Source: Bos javanicus (lineage: Eukaryota > Chordata > Mammalia > Artiodactyla > Bovidae). From it: 64,000 nucleotides of DNA. The position numbers were made by a program, and so were the translations under genes. The notes below the pieces were generated by a model that had not been told where the DNA came from, ran no database searches, and was given only the letters and a program-made list of their open reading frames with translations. Below, piece after piece: positions 24,847 to 36,807 of the stretch (position 1 is its first letter; every line of letters begins with the position of its first letter). Location: assembly GCF_032452875.1 (NCBI RefSeq), contig NW_026893833.1, positions 1-64,000 of the forward strand, in the 5' to 3' direction.

Positions 24847-26793
24847 CTGGGCCTGCTGAGCTGCGTGATTACTGTCTGCTCATCTGCTTGAAAATTGCCA
24901 GCTGAGCTGCACAATTCCTGCCTGTCATCTGCTTGACAATTGCCAGCTGTGCTGCGTAATTCCTGCCTGCTCAGCTGCTTGATTATTGCCAGCTGAGCAG
25001 CATGATTCCTCACACCTGAGTTCCATGATTATTGCCTGCTGACTGATTCGTGCCTACTCAGCTCTTTGTTTATTGCCTCCAGAGGCACATGATCAGTGTA
25101 TGATAGCAAACATGATCAGCGCATGATCAGTCACATGATCAGCTCCATTAAGTCACGTGATCACTACATGATAGTCATGTGATCAGTCCATGCTAAGTCA
25201 CGGTATCAGTGCATGATCAGCCACGTGATCAGTGCATGATCTGTCACAAGATTAGTGTATGATCATCCACGTGATCAGTGCACGGGCAGTCATGTGATCA
25301 GTGCATGATATAGACGTGAACAGTGCATGACCAGTCTCGTGATCCGTGCATGATAGCCACGTGATCAGTGCATGATCAGTCACCTGATGGGTGTATGATC
25401 ATTCACGTGACCTGTACATGGTAGCTACATGATCATTGCATGATCAGCCACGTGAGTAGTTCATGATAGCCACGTGATCACTGCATGATCAGTCACGTGA
25501 TCAGTGCATGATCAGTTATGTGACAAGTACATGGTAGCTGCGTTATCATGGCATGATCAGCCACGTGAGCAGTGCATGACAGCCACGTGATCAGTGCATG
25601 ATCAGACACGAGATCAGTGCATGAGAGCCACGGGATCAGTGCATGATCAGTCACGTGATACATGTGTGATCAGCCACGTGATCAGTGCATGATGAGCCAC
25701 GTGATCAGTGCAGGATCAATTACGTGATCAGTGCATGATCAGTCACGTGACCAGTACATGGTTGCTACGTGATCATTGCATGATCAGCCACGTGAGAAGA
25801 GCATGATAGCCACCTGGTCAGTGCATGATCAGTCATGTGATCAGTACATGATCAGTCACGTGAACAGTGCATGATCATTTACGTGATCTTTGCATGATCA
25901 GTCACGTTACCAGTATATGATTGCTACGTGATCATTCCATGACGAGCCACGTGAGCAGTGCAGGATCAATTACGTGATCACTGCATGATCAGTCACATGA
26001 TCAGTGCATGATCAGTCATGTGACCAGTACATGGTAGCTGCGTGATCATGGCATGATCAGCCACGTGAGTAGTTCATGATAGCCACGTGATCAGTGCATG
26101 ATCAGTCACGTGATCAGTGCATGATCAGTCACGTGATACATGTGTGATCAGCCACGTGATCAGTGCATGATGAGCCACGTGATCAGTGCAGGATCAATTA
26201 CGTGATCAGTGCATGATCAGTCACGTGACCAGTACATGGTTGCTACGTGATCGTTGCATGATCAGCCACGTGAGCAGAGCATGATAGCCACGTGGTCAGT
26301 GCATGATCAGTCACGTGATCAGTACATGATCAGTCACGTGAAGAGTGCATGATCATTTACGTGATCTTTGCATGATCAGTCACGTTACCAGTATATGGTT
26401 GCTACGTGATCATTCCATGACGAGCCACGTGAGCAGTGCATGATAGCCACGTGATGTGTGCATGAGTTACGTGAGCAGAGTATGATCAGCCACGTGATCA
26501 GTGCATGAGTGCCACGTGATCAGTGCATGATATGTCACGTGACAGGTGTGTGATCAGCCACGTGAACAGTGCATGTTCAGCCACGTGATCAGTGCATGAT
26601 AGCCACGTGATCAGTGCATGATCAGTTACGTGAGCAGTGTATGATCAGCCACGTGATCAGTGCATGGTCAGACACGTGAACAGTGTATGATCAGCCACGT
26701 GATCAGTGCATGATATCCAAGTGATCAGTACATGATCATCACGTGATCAGTGTATGATCAGCCACGTGAACAGTGCATGCTCAGTCACGTGAT
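24847..26793. repeat. HOR unit 13 (1947 bp, chimera of unit-7 and unit-8 types)
   Basis: Block 24847-25088 is the long form with a 4-bp deletion (GACTGATTCG for GACTGTTTGATTCG), plus CTTGAAAATTGCC and CTGCACAATTCC, all shared with unit 18. The left part of the body matches units 7 and 18. Right of 26252 it matches unit 8 (GATCGTTGCATG, GTGAAGAGTGCATG). The switch lies within 26112-26252, which is the join of the 10,015-bp tandem duplication. Confidence 0.9.
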
Positions 26794-28969
26794 CTGGGCC
26801 TGCTGAGCTGCGTGATTCCTGTCTGCTCATCTGCTTGACAATTGCCAGCTGAGCTGCACGATTCCTGCCTGTCATCTGCTTGACAATTGCCAGCTGTGCT
26901 GCGTAATTCCTGCCTGCTCAGCTGCTTGATTATTGCCAGCTGAGCAGCATGATTCCTCACACCTGAGTTCCATGATTATTGCCTGCTGACTGTTTGATTT
27001 GTGCCTACTCAGCTCTTTGTTTATTGCCTCCAGAGGCACATGATCAGTGTATGATAGCAAACATGATCAGCGCATGATCAGTCACATGATCAGCGCCATT
27101 AAGTCACGTGATCACTACATGATAGTCATGTGATCAGTCCATGCTCAGTCACGGTATCAGTGCATGATCAGCCACGTGATCAGTGCATGATCTGTCACAA
27201 GATTAGTGTATGATCATCCACGTGATCAGTGCACGGGCAGTCATGTGATCAGTGCATGATATAGACGTGAACAGTGCATGATCAGTCTCGTGATCAGTGC
27301 ATGATAGCCACGTGATCAGTGCATGATCAGTCACCTGATGGGTGTATGATCATTCACGTGACCTGTACATGGTAGCTACATGATCATTGCATGATCAGCC
27401 ACGTGAGTAGTTCATGATAGCCACGTGATCACTGCATGATCAGTCACGTGATCAGTGCATGATCAGTCATGTGACCAGTACATGGTAGCTGCGTGATCAT
27501 GGCATGATCAGCCACGAGAGCAGTGCATGATAGCCACGTGACCAGTGCATGATCAGACACGAGATCAGAGCATGATCAGTCACGTCATCAGTGCATGATC
27601 AGCCACGTGATCAGTGCATGACCAGGCACGTGATCAGTGTATGTCCAGCCAAGTGATCAGTGCATGATAGCCACGTGATCAGTGCATGATGAGCCACGTA
27701 ATCAGTGCAGGATCAGTTATGTGATCAGTGTATGATCAGCCACGTGATCAGTGCATGATCAGCCACATGATCAGTGCATGATCAATTACGTGATCAGTGC
27801 ATGATCAGTCACGTGACCAGTACATGGTAGCTACGTGATCATTGCCTGATCAGCCACATGATCAGTGCATGATAGCCACGTGATCAGTGCATGATAGCCA
27901 CGTGATCAGTGCATGATCAGTCATGTGATACGTGTGTGATCAGCCACGATATCAGTGCATGATATCCACGTGATCAGTGCATGACAGCCACGTGAACAGT
28001 GCATGAGAGCCACGGGATCAGTGCATGATAAGTCACGTGATCAGTGCATGATCAGTTATGTGATCAGTGTATGATCAGCCACGTGATCAGTGCATGTTCA
28101 GACACATGATCAGTGCATGATCAATTACGTGCTCAGTGCATGATCAGTCACCTGACCAGTACATGGTAGCTACGTGATCATTGCCTGATCAGCCACGTGA
28201 TCAGTGCATGATAGCCACGGGATCAGTGCATGATCAGTCATGTGATACGTGTGTGATCAGCCACATGATCAGTGCCTGATATCCATGTGATCAGTGCATG
28301 ACAGCCACGTGATCAGTGCATGAGAGCCACGGGATCAGTGCATGATCAGTCACGTGATACATGTGTGATCAGCCACATGATCAGTGCATGATGAGACACG
28401 TGATCAGTGCAGGATCAATTACGTGATCAGTGCATGATCAGTCACGTGACCAGTACATGGTTGCTACGTGATCGTTGCATGATCAGTCACGTGATCAGTA
28501 CATGATCAGTCACGTGAACAGTGCATGATCATTTACGTGATCTTTGCATGATCAGTCACGTTACCAGTATATGGTTGCCACGTGATCATTCCATGACGAG
28601 CCACGTGAGCAGTGCATGATAGCCACGTGATGTGTGCATGAGTTACGTGAGCAGAGTATGATCAGCCACGTGATCAGTGCATGAGTGCCACGTGATCAGT
28701 GCAGGATATGTCACTTGACAGGTGTGTGATCAGCCACGTGAACAGTGCATGTTCAGCCACGTGATCAGTGCATGATAGCCACGTGATCAGTGCATGATCA
28801 GTTACGTGAGCAGTGTATGATCAGCCACGTGATCAGTGCATGGTCAGACACGTGAACAGTGTATGATCAGCCACGTGATCAGTGCATGATATCCAAGTGA
28901 TCAGTACATGATCATCACGTGATCAGTGTATGATCAGCCACGTGAACAGTGCATGCTCAGTCACGTGAT
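26794..28969. repeat. HOR unit 14 (2176 bp)
   Basis: Long block 26794-27039 with GTGATTCCTGTCTG and GATTTGTGCC, as in unit 9. It is a near-identical copy of unit 9, shifted by 10,015 bp, including the CACTTGACAGG variant near 28,710. It belongs to the second copy of the recent duplication. Confidence 0.91.
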
Positions 28970-31900
28970 CTGGGCCTGCTGAGCTGCGTGATTCCTGTCT
29001 GCTCATCTGCTTGACAATTGCCAGCTGAGCTGCACGATTCCTGCCTGTCATCTGCTTGACAATTGCCAGCTGTGCTGCGTAATTCCTGCCTGCTCAGCTG
29101 CTTGATTATTGCCAGCTGAGCAGCATGATTCCTCACACCTGTGTTCCATGATTATTGCCTGCTGACTGTTTGATTTGTGCCTACTCACCTCTTTGTTTAT
29201 TGCCTCCAGAGGCACATGATCAGTGTATGATAGCAAACATGATCAGCGCATGATCAGTCACATGATCAGCGCCATTAAGTCACGTGATCACTACATGATA
29301 GTCATGTGATCAGTCCATGCTCAGTCACGGTATCAGTGCATGATCAGCCACGTGATCAGTGCATGATCTGTCACAAGATTAGTGTATGATCATCCACGTG
29401 ATCAGTGCACGGGCAGTCATGTGATCAGTGCATGATATAGACGTGAACAGTGCATGATCAGTCTCGTGATCAGTGCATGATAGCCACGTGATCAGTGCAT
29501 GATCAGTCACCTGATGGGTGTATGATCATTCACGTGACCTGTACATGGTAGCTACATGATCATTGCATGATCAGCCACGTGAGTAGTTCATGATAGCCAC
29601 GAGATCACTGCATGATCAGTCACGTGATCAGTGCATGATCAGTCATGTGACCAGTACATGGTAGCTGCGTGATCATGGCATGATCAGCCACGTGAGCAGT
29701 GCATGATAGCCACGTGACCAGTGCATGATCAGACACGAGATCAGTGCATGATCAGCCACGTGATCAGTGCATGATCAGCCACGTGATCAGTGCATGACCA
29801 GGCACGTGATCAGTGTATGTCCAGCCAAGTGATCAGTGCATGATAGCCACGTGATCAGTGCATGATCAGCCACATGATCAGTGCATGATCAATTACGTGA
29901 TCAGTGCATGATCAGTCACGTGACCAGTACATGGTAGCTACGTGATCATTGCCTGATCAGCCACATGATCAGTGCATGATAGCCACGTGATCAGTGCATG
30001 ATAGCCACGTGATCAGTGCATGATCAGTCATGTGATACGTGTGTGATCAGCCACGTGATCAGTGCATGATATCCACGTGATCAGTGCATGATCAGTCATG
30101 TGACCAGTACATGGTAGCTGCGTGATCATGGCATGATCAGCCACGTGAGCAGTGCATGATAGCCACGTGATCAGTGCATGATCAGTCACGTGATCAGTGC
30201 ATGATCAGTTATGTGATCAGTGTATGATCAGCCACGTGATCAGTGCATGATCAGCCACATGATCAGTGCATGATCAATTACGTGCTCAGTGCATGATCAG
30301 TCACGTGACCAGTACATGGTAGCTACGTGATCATTGCCTGATAAGCCACGTGATCAGTGCATGATAGCCACGTGATCAGTGCATGATAGCCACGTGATCA
30401 GTGCATGATAGCCACGTGATCAGTGCATGATCAGTCATGTGATACGTGTGTGATCAGCCACATGATCAGTGCATGATATCCACGTGATCAGTGCATGACA
30501 GCCACGTGATCAGTGCATGAGAGCCACGGAATCAGTGCATGATCAGTCACGTGATACAGGTGTGATCAGCCACGTGATCAGTGCATGATGAGCCACGTGA
30601 TCAGTGCAGGATCAATTACGTGATCAGTGCATGATCAGTCACGTGACCAGTACATGGTTGCTACGTGATCGTTGCATGATCAGCCACGTGAGCAGAGCAT
30701 GATAGCCACGTGGTCAGTGCATGATCAGTCACGATATCAGTACATGATCAGTCACGTGAACAGTGCATTATCATTTACGTGATCTTTGCATGATCAGTCA
30801 CGTTACCAGTATATGGTTGCTACGTGATCATTCCATGACGAGCCACGTGAGCAGTGCATGATAGCCACGTGATGTGTGCATGAGTTACGTGAGCAGACTA
30901 TGATCAGCCACGTGATCAGTGCATGAGAGTCACGTGATCAGTGCATGATATGTCACGTGACAGGTGTGTGATCAGCCACGTGAACAGTGCATGTTCAGCC
31001 ACGTGATCAGTGCATGATAGCCACGTGATCAGTGCATGATCACTTACGTGAGCAGTGTATGATCAGCCACGTGATCAGTGCATGATCAGTCATGTGACCA
31101 GTACATGGTAGCTGCGTGATCATGGCATGATCAGTCACGTGAGCAGTGCATGATAGCCAGGTGATCAGTGCATGATCAGACACGAGATGAGTGCATGATC
31201 AGTCACGTGATCAGTGCATGATCAGCCACGTGATCAGTGCATGATCAGTCACGTGATCAGTGCATGATCAGTCATGTGATACGTGTGTGATCAGCCACAT
31301 GATCAGTGCATGATATCCACGTGATCAGTGCATGACAGCCACGTGATCAGTGCATGAGAGCCACGGGATCAGTGCATGATCAGTCACGTGATACATGTGT
31401 GATCAGCCACGTGATCAGTGCATGATGAGCCACGTGATCAGTGCAGGATCAATTACGTGATCAGTGCATGATCAGTCACGTGACCAGTACATGGTTGCTA
31501 CGTGATCGTTGCATGATCAGCCACGTGAGCAGAGCATGATAGCCACGTGGTCAGTGCATGATCAGTCACGTGATCAGTACATGATCAGTCACGTGAACAG
31601 TGCATGATCATTTACGTGATCTTTGCATGATCAGTCACGTTACCAGTATATGGTTGCTACGTGATCATTCCATGACGACCCACGTGAGCAGTGCATGATA
31701 GCCACGTGATGTGTGCATGAGTTATGTGAGCAGAGTATGATCAGCCACGTGATCAGTGCATGAGTGCCACGTGATCAGTGCATGATATGTCACGTGACAG
31801 GTGTGTGATCAGCCACGTGAACAGTGCATGTTCAGCCACGTGATCAGTGCATGATAGCCACGTGATCAGTGCATGATCAGTTACGTGAGCAGTGTATGAT

Positions 31901-31981
31901 CAGCCACGTGATAAGTGCATGGTCAGACACGTGAACAGTGTATGATCAGGCACGTGATCAGTGCATGCTCAGTCACGTGAT
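28970..31981. repeat. HOR unit 15 (3012 bp, fused)
   Basis: Long block 28970-29215, same private marks as unit 10. Fused at about 31067-31086 without a block. I noticed differences from unit 10: CCACGAGATCACTG near 29,598, TGATAAGCCACG near 30,340 (unit 10 has TGATCAGCCACG), and CAGTCATGTG near 31,087 (unit 10 has CAGACATGTG). Confidence 0.9.
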
Positions 31982-33705
31982 CTGGGCCTGCTGAGCTGCG
32001 TGATTACTGTCTGCTCATCTGCTTGACAATTGCCAGCTGTGCTGCACGATTCCTGCCTGCTCAGCTGCTTGATTATTGCCAGCTGAGCAGCATGATTCCT
32101 CACACCTGAGTTCCATGATTATTGCCTGCTGACTGTTTGATTCGTGCCTACTCAGCTCTTTGTTTATTGCCTCCAGAGGCACATGATCAGTGTATGATAG
32201 CAAACATGATCAGCGCATGATCAGTCACATGATCAGCGCCATTAAGTCACGTGATCACTACATGATAGTCATGTGATCAGTCCATGCTCAGTCACGGTAT
32301 CAGTGCATGATCAGCCACGTGATCAGTGCATGATCTGTCACAAGATTAGTGTATGATCATCCACGTGATCAGTGCACGGGCAGTCATGTGATCAGTGCTT
32401 GATATAGACGTGAACAGTGCATGATCAGTCTCGTGATCAGTGCATGATAGCCACGTGATCAGTGCATGATCAGTCACCTGATGGGTGTATGATCATTCAC
32501 GTGACCTGTACATGGTAGCTACATGATCATTGCATGATCAGCCACGTGAGTAGTGCATGATAGCCACGTGATCACTGCATGATCAGTCACCTGATGGGTG
32601 TATGATCATTCACGTGACCTGTACATGGTAGCTACATGATCATTGCCTGATCAGCCACGTGAGTAGTTCATGATAGCCACGTGATCACTGCATGATCAGT
32701 CACGTGATCAGTGCATGATCAGTCATGTGACCAGTACATGGTAGCTGCGTGATCATGGCATGATCAGCCACGTGAGCAGTGCATGATAGCCACGTGATCA
32801 GTGCATGATCAGACACGAGATCAGTGCATGATCAGTCACGTGATCAGTGCATGATCAGACACGAGATCAGTGCATGATCAGTCACGTGATCAGTGCATGA
32901 TCAGCCACGTGATCAGTGCATGACCAGGCACGTGATCAGTGTATGTCCAGCCAAGTGATCAGTGCATGATAGCCACGTGATCAGTGCATGATCAGTCACG
33001 TGATCAGTGCATGATCAGTTATGTGATCAGTGTATGATCAGCCACGTGATCAGTGCATGATCAGCCACATGATCAGTGAATGATCAATTACGTGCTCAGT
33101 GCATGATCAGTTACGTGACCAGTACATGGTAGCTACGTGATCTTTGCCTGATCAGCCACGTGATCAGTGCATGATATCCACGTGATCAGTGCATGACAGC
33201 CACGTGATCAGTGCATGAGAGCCACGGGAGCAGTGCATGATCAGTCACGTGATACATGTGTGATCAGCCACGTGATCAGTGCATGATGAGCCACGTGATC
33301 AGTGCAGGATCAATTACGTGATCAGTGCATGATCAGTCACGTGACCAGTACATGGTTGCTACGTGATCGTTGCATGATCAGCCACGTGAGCAGAGCATGA
33401 TAGCCACGTGGTCAGTGCATGATCAGTCACGTGATCAGTACATGATCAGACACGTGAACAGTGCATGATCATTTACGTGATCTTTGCATGATCAGTCACG
33501 TTAACAGTATATGGTTGCTACGTGATCATTCCATGACGAGTCACGTGAGCAGTGCATGATAGCCACGTGATGTGTGCATGAGTTACGTGAGCAGAGTATG
33601 ATCAGCCACGTGATCAGTGCATGAGTTCCAGGTGATCAGTGCATGATATGTCACGTGACAGGTGTGTGATCAGCCACGTGAACAGTGCATGTTCAGCCAC
33701 GTGAT
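31982..33705. repeat. HOR unit 16 (1724 bp)
   Basis: Short block 31982-32182 with CCAGCTGTGCTGCACG, as in unit 11 but without that unit's CTGCTGGCTG change. It repeats the CACCTGATGGGTG group. Differences from unit 11 include CAGTTACGTGACC near 33,109 and GATCTTTGCCTG near 33,139. The pre-block deletion at its end differs: the GTTCAG side is kept, at 33678-33697, before the next block. Confidence 0.9.
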
Positions 33706-34860
33706 CTGGGCCTGCTGAGCTGCGTGATTACTGTCTGCTCATCTGCTTGACAATTGCCAGCTGAGCTGCACGATTCCTGCCTGTCATCTGCTTGATTATT
33801 GCCAGCTGAGCAGCATGATTCCTCACACCTGAGTTCCATGATTATTGCCTGCTGACTGTTTGATTCGTGCCTACTAAGATCTTTGTTTATTGCCTCCAGA
33901 GGCACATGATCAGTGTATGATAGCAAACATGATCAGCGCATGATCAGTCACATGATCAGCGCCATTAAGTCACGTGATCACTACATGATAGTCATGTGAT
34001 CAGTCCATGCTCAGTCACGGTATCAGTGCAGGATCAGCCACGTGATCAGTGCATGATCTGTCACAAGATTAGTGTATGATCATCCACGTGATCAGTGCAC
34101 GGGCAGTCATGTGATCAGTGCATGATATAGACCTGAACAGTGCATGACCAGTCTCGTGATCCGTGCATGATAACCACGTGATCAGTGCATGACTGCCACG
34201 TGATCAGTGCATGAGAGCCACGGGATCAGTGCATGATCAGTCACGTGATACAGGTGTGATCAGCCACGTGATCAGTGCATGATGAGCCACGTGATCAGTG
34301 CAGGATCAATTACGTGATCGTTGCATGATCAGCCACGTGAGCAGAGCATGATAGCCACGTGATCAGTGCATGATCAGTCACGTGATCAGTACATGATCAG
34401 TCATGTGAACAGTGCATGATCATTTACGTGATCTTTGCATGATCAGTCACGTTACCAGTATATGATTGCTACGTGATCATTCCATGACGAGCCACGTGAG
34501 CAGTGCATGATAGCCACGTGATGTGTGCATGAGTTACGTGAGCAGAGTATGATCAGCCACGTGATCAGTGCATGAGTGCCACGTGATCAGTGCATGATAT
34601 GTCACGTGACAGGTGTGTGATCAGCCACGTGAACAGTGCATGTTCAGCCACGTGATCAGTGCATGATAGCCACGTGATCAGTGCATGATCAGTTACGTGA
34701 GCAGTGTATGATCAGCCACGTGATCAGTGCATGGTCAGACACGTGAACAGTGTATGATCAGCCACGTGATCAGTGCATGATATCCAAGTGATCAGTGCAT
34801 GATCATCACGTGATCAGTGTATGATCAGCCATGTGAACAGTGCATGCTCAGTCACGTGAT
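33706..34860. repeat. HOR unit 17 (1155 bp)
   Basis: Block 33706-33905 is 200 bp. It lost a 46-bp dimer at a different point from the other short blocks, joining CTGTCATCTGCTT directly to GATTATTGCC, and has ACTAAGATCTTTG as in unit 12. The join to pre-block sequence also differs: GTTCAGCCACGTGATCTGGG instead of GCTCAGTCACGTGATCTGGG. A private GCAGGATCAG lies near 34,028. Confidence 0.9.
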
Positions 34861-36807
34861 CTGGGCCTGCTGAGCTGCGTGATTACTGTCTGCTCATCTG
34901 CTTGAAAATTGCCAGCTGAGCTGCACAATTCCTGCCTGTCATCTGCTTGACAATTGCCAGCTGTGCTGCGTAATTCCTGCCTGCTCAGCTGCTTGATTAT
35001 TGCCAGCTGAGCAGCATGATTCCTCACACCTGAGTTCCATGATTATTGCCTGCTGACTGATTCGTGCCTACTCAGCTCTTTGTTTATTGCCTCCAGAGGC
35101 ACATGATCAGTGTATGATAGCAAACATGATCAGCGCATGATCAGTCACATGATCAGCGCCATTAAGTCACGTGATCACTACATGATAGTCATGTGATCAG
35201 TCCATGCTCAGTCACGGTATCAGTGCATGATCAGCCACGTGATCAGTGCATGATCTGTCACAAGATTAGTGTATGATCATCCACGTGATCAGTGCACGGG
35301 CAGTCATGTGATCAGTGCATGATATAGACGTGAACAGTGCATGACCAGTCTCGTGATCCGTGCATGATAGCCACGTGATCAGTGCATGATCAGTCACCTG
35401 ATGGGTGTATGATCATTCACGTGACCTGTACATGGTAGCTACATGATCATTGCATGATCAGCCACGTGAGTAGTTCATGATAGCCACGTGATCACTGCAT
35501 GATCAGTCACGTGATCAGTGCATGATCAGTTATGTGACAAGTACATGGTAGCTGCGTGATCAGGGCATGATCAGCCACGTGAGCAGTGCATGATATCCAC
35601 GTGATCAGTGCATGATCAGACACGAGATCAGTGCATGAGAGCCACGGGATCAGTGCATGATCAGTCACGTGATACATGTGTGATCAGCCACGTGATCAGT
35701 GCATGATGAGCCACGTGATCAGTGCAGGATCAATTACGTGATCAGTGCATGATCAGTCACGTGACCAGTACATGGTTGCTACGTGATCATTGCATGATCA
35801 GCCACGTGAGAAGAGCATGATAGCCACCTGGTCAGTGCATGATCAGTCATGTGATCAGTACATGATCAGTCACGTGAACAGTGCATGATCATTTACGTGA
35901 TCTTTGCATGATCAGTCACGTTACCAGTATATGATTGCTACGTGATCATTCCATGACGAGCCACGTGAGCAGTGCAGGATCAATTACGTGATCACTGCAT
36001 GATCAGTCACATGATCAGTGCATGATCAGTCATGTGACCAGTACATGGTAGCTGCGTGATCATGGCATGATCAGCCACGTGAGTAGTTCATGATAGCCAC
36101 GTGATCAGTGCATGATCAGTCACGTGATCAGTGCATGATCAGTCACGTGATACATGTGTGATCAGCCACGTGATCAGTGCATGATGAGCCACGTGATCAG
36201 TGCAGGATCAATTACGTGATCAGTGCATGATCAGTCACGTGACCAGTACATGGTTGCTACGTGATCATTGCATGATCAGCCACGTGAGAAGAGCATGATA
36301 GCCACCTGGTCAGTGCATGATTAGTCATGTGATCAGTACATGATCAGTCACGTGAACAGTGCATGATCATTTACGTGATCTTTGCATGATCAGTCACGTT
36401 ACCAGTATATGATTGCTACGTGATCATTCCATGACGAGCCACGTGAGCAGTGCATGATAGCCACGTGATGTGTGCATGAGTTACGTGAGCAGAGTATGAT
36501 CAGCCACGTGATCAGTGCATGAGTGCCACGTGATCAGTGCATGATATGTCACGTGACAGGTGTGTGATCAGCCACGTGAACAGTGCATGTTCAGCCACGT
36601 GATCAGTGCATGATAGCCACGTGATCAGTGCATGATCAGTTACGTGAGCAGTGTATGATCAGCCACGTGATCAGTGCATGGTCAGCCACGTGAACAGTGT
36701 GTGATCAGCCACGTGATCAGTGCATGATATCCAAGTGATCAGTACATGATCATCACGTGATCAGTGTATGATCAGCCACGTGAACAGTGCATGCTCAGTC
36801 ACGTGAT
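34861..36807. repeat. HOR unit 18 (1947 bp)
   Basis: Block 34861-35102 carries the 4-bp deletion and the other marks of unit 13. The body follows unit 13 up to about 36,266 and then continues as unit 7 does (GATCATTGCATG, GTGAGAAGAGCATG, CCACCTGG). The right end of the 10,015-bp duplication therefore lies here. Confidence 0.9.

Larger units (their letters stand above)
16238..26252. repeat. Recent tandem duplication, copy 1 (10,015 bp)
   Basis: From about 16,238 the sequence matches that 10,015 bp downstream, with only scattered substitutions noticed and block positions keeping a constant offset (16779/26794, 18955/28970, 21967/31982; 23691/33706 also 10,015; 24847/34861 10,014). The exact end can lie anywhere in the 141-bp identical interval ending here. 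Confidence 0.87.
18955..28969. repeat. Super-repeat B (HOR units 10-14, 10,015 bp)
   Basis: It has five HORs instead of six, because unit 13 is a chimera that stands in for both the unit-7 and the unit-8 types. Its length equals the offset of the recent tandem duplication. Block starts in units 10 and 11 recur exactly 10,015 bp downstream in units 15 and 16. Confidence 0.87.
26253..36266. repeat. Recent tandem duplication, copy 2 (about 10,014 bp)
   Basis: It directly follows copy 1. To the right of 36,266 the sequence continues as unit 7 does (GATCATTGCATG), whereas right of copy 1 it switches to unit-8 type (GATCGTTGCATG), as expected for a head-to-tail duplication. The block of unit 17 lost a 46-bp dimer at another place than its partner in unit 12, so changes have accumulated since. 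Confidence 0.86.
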
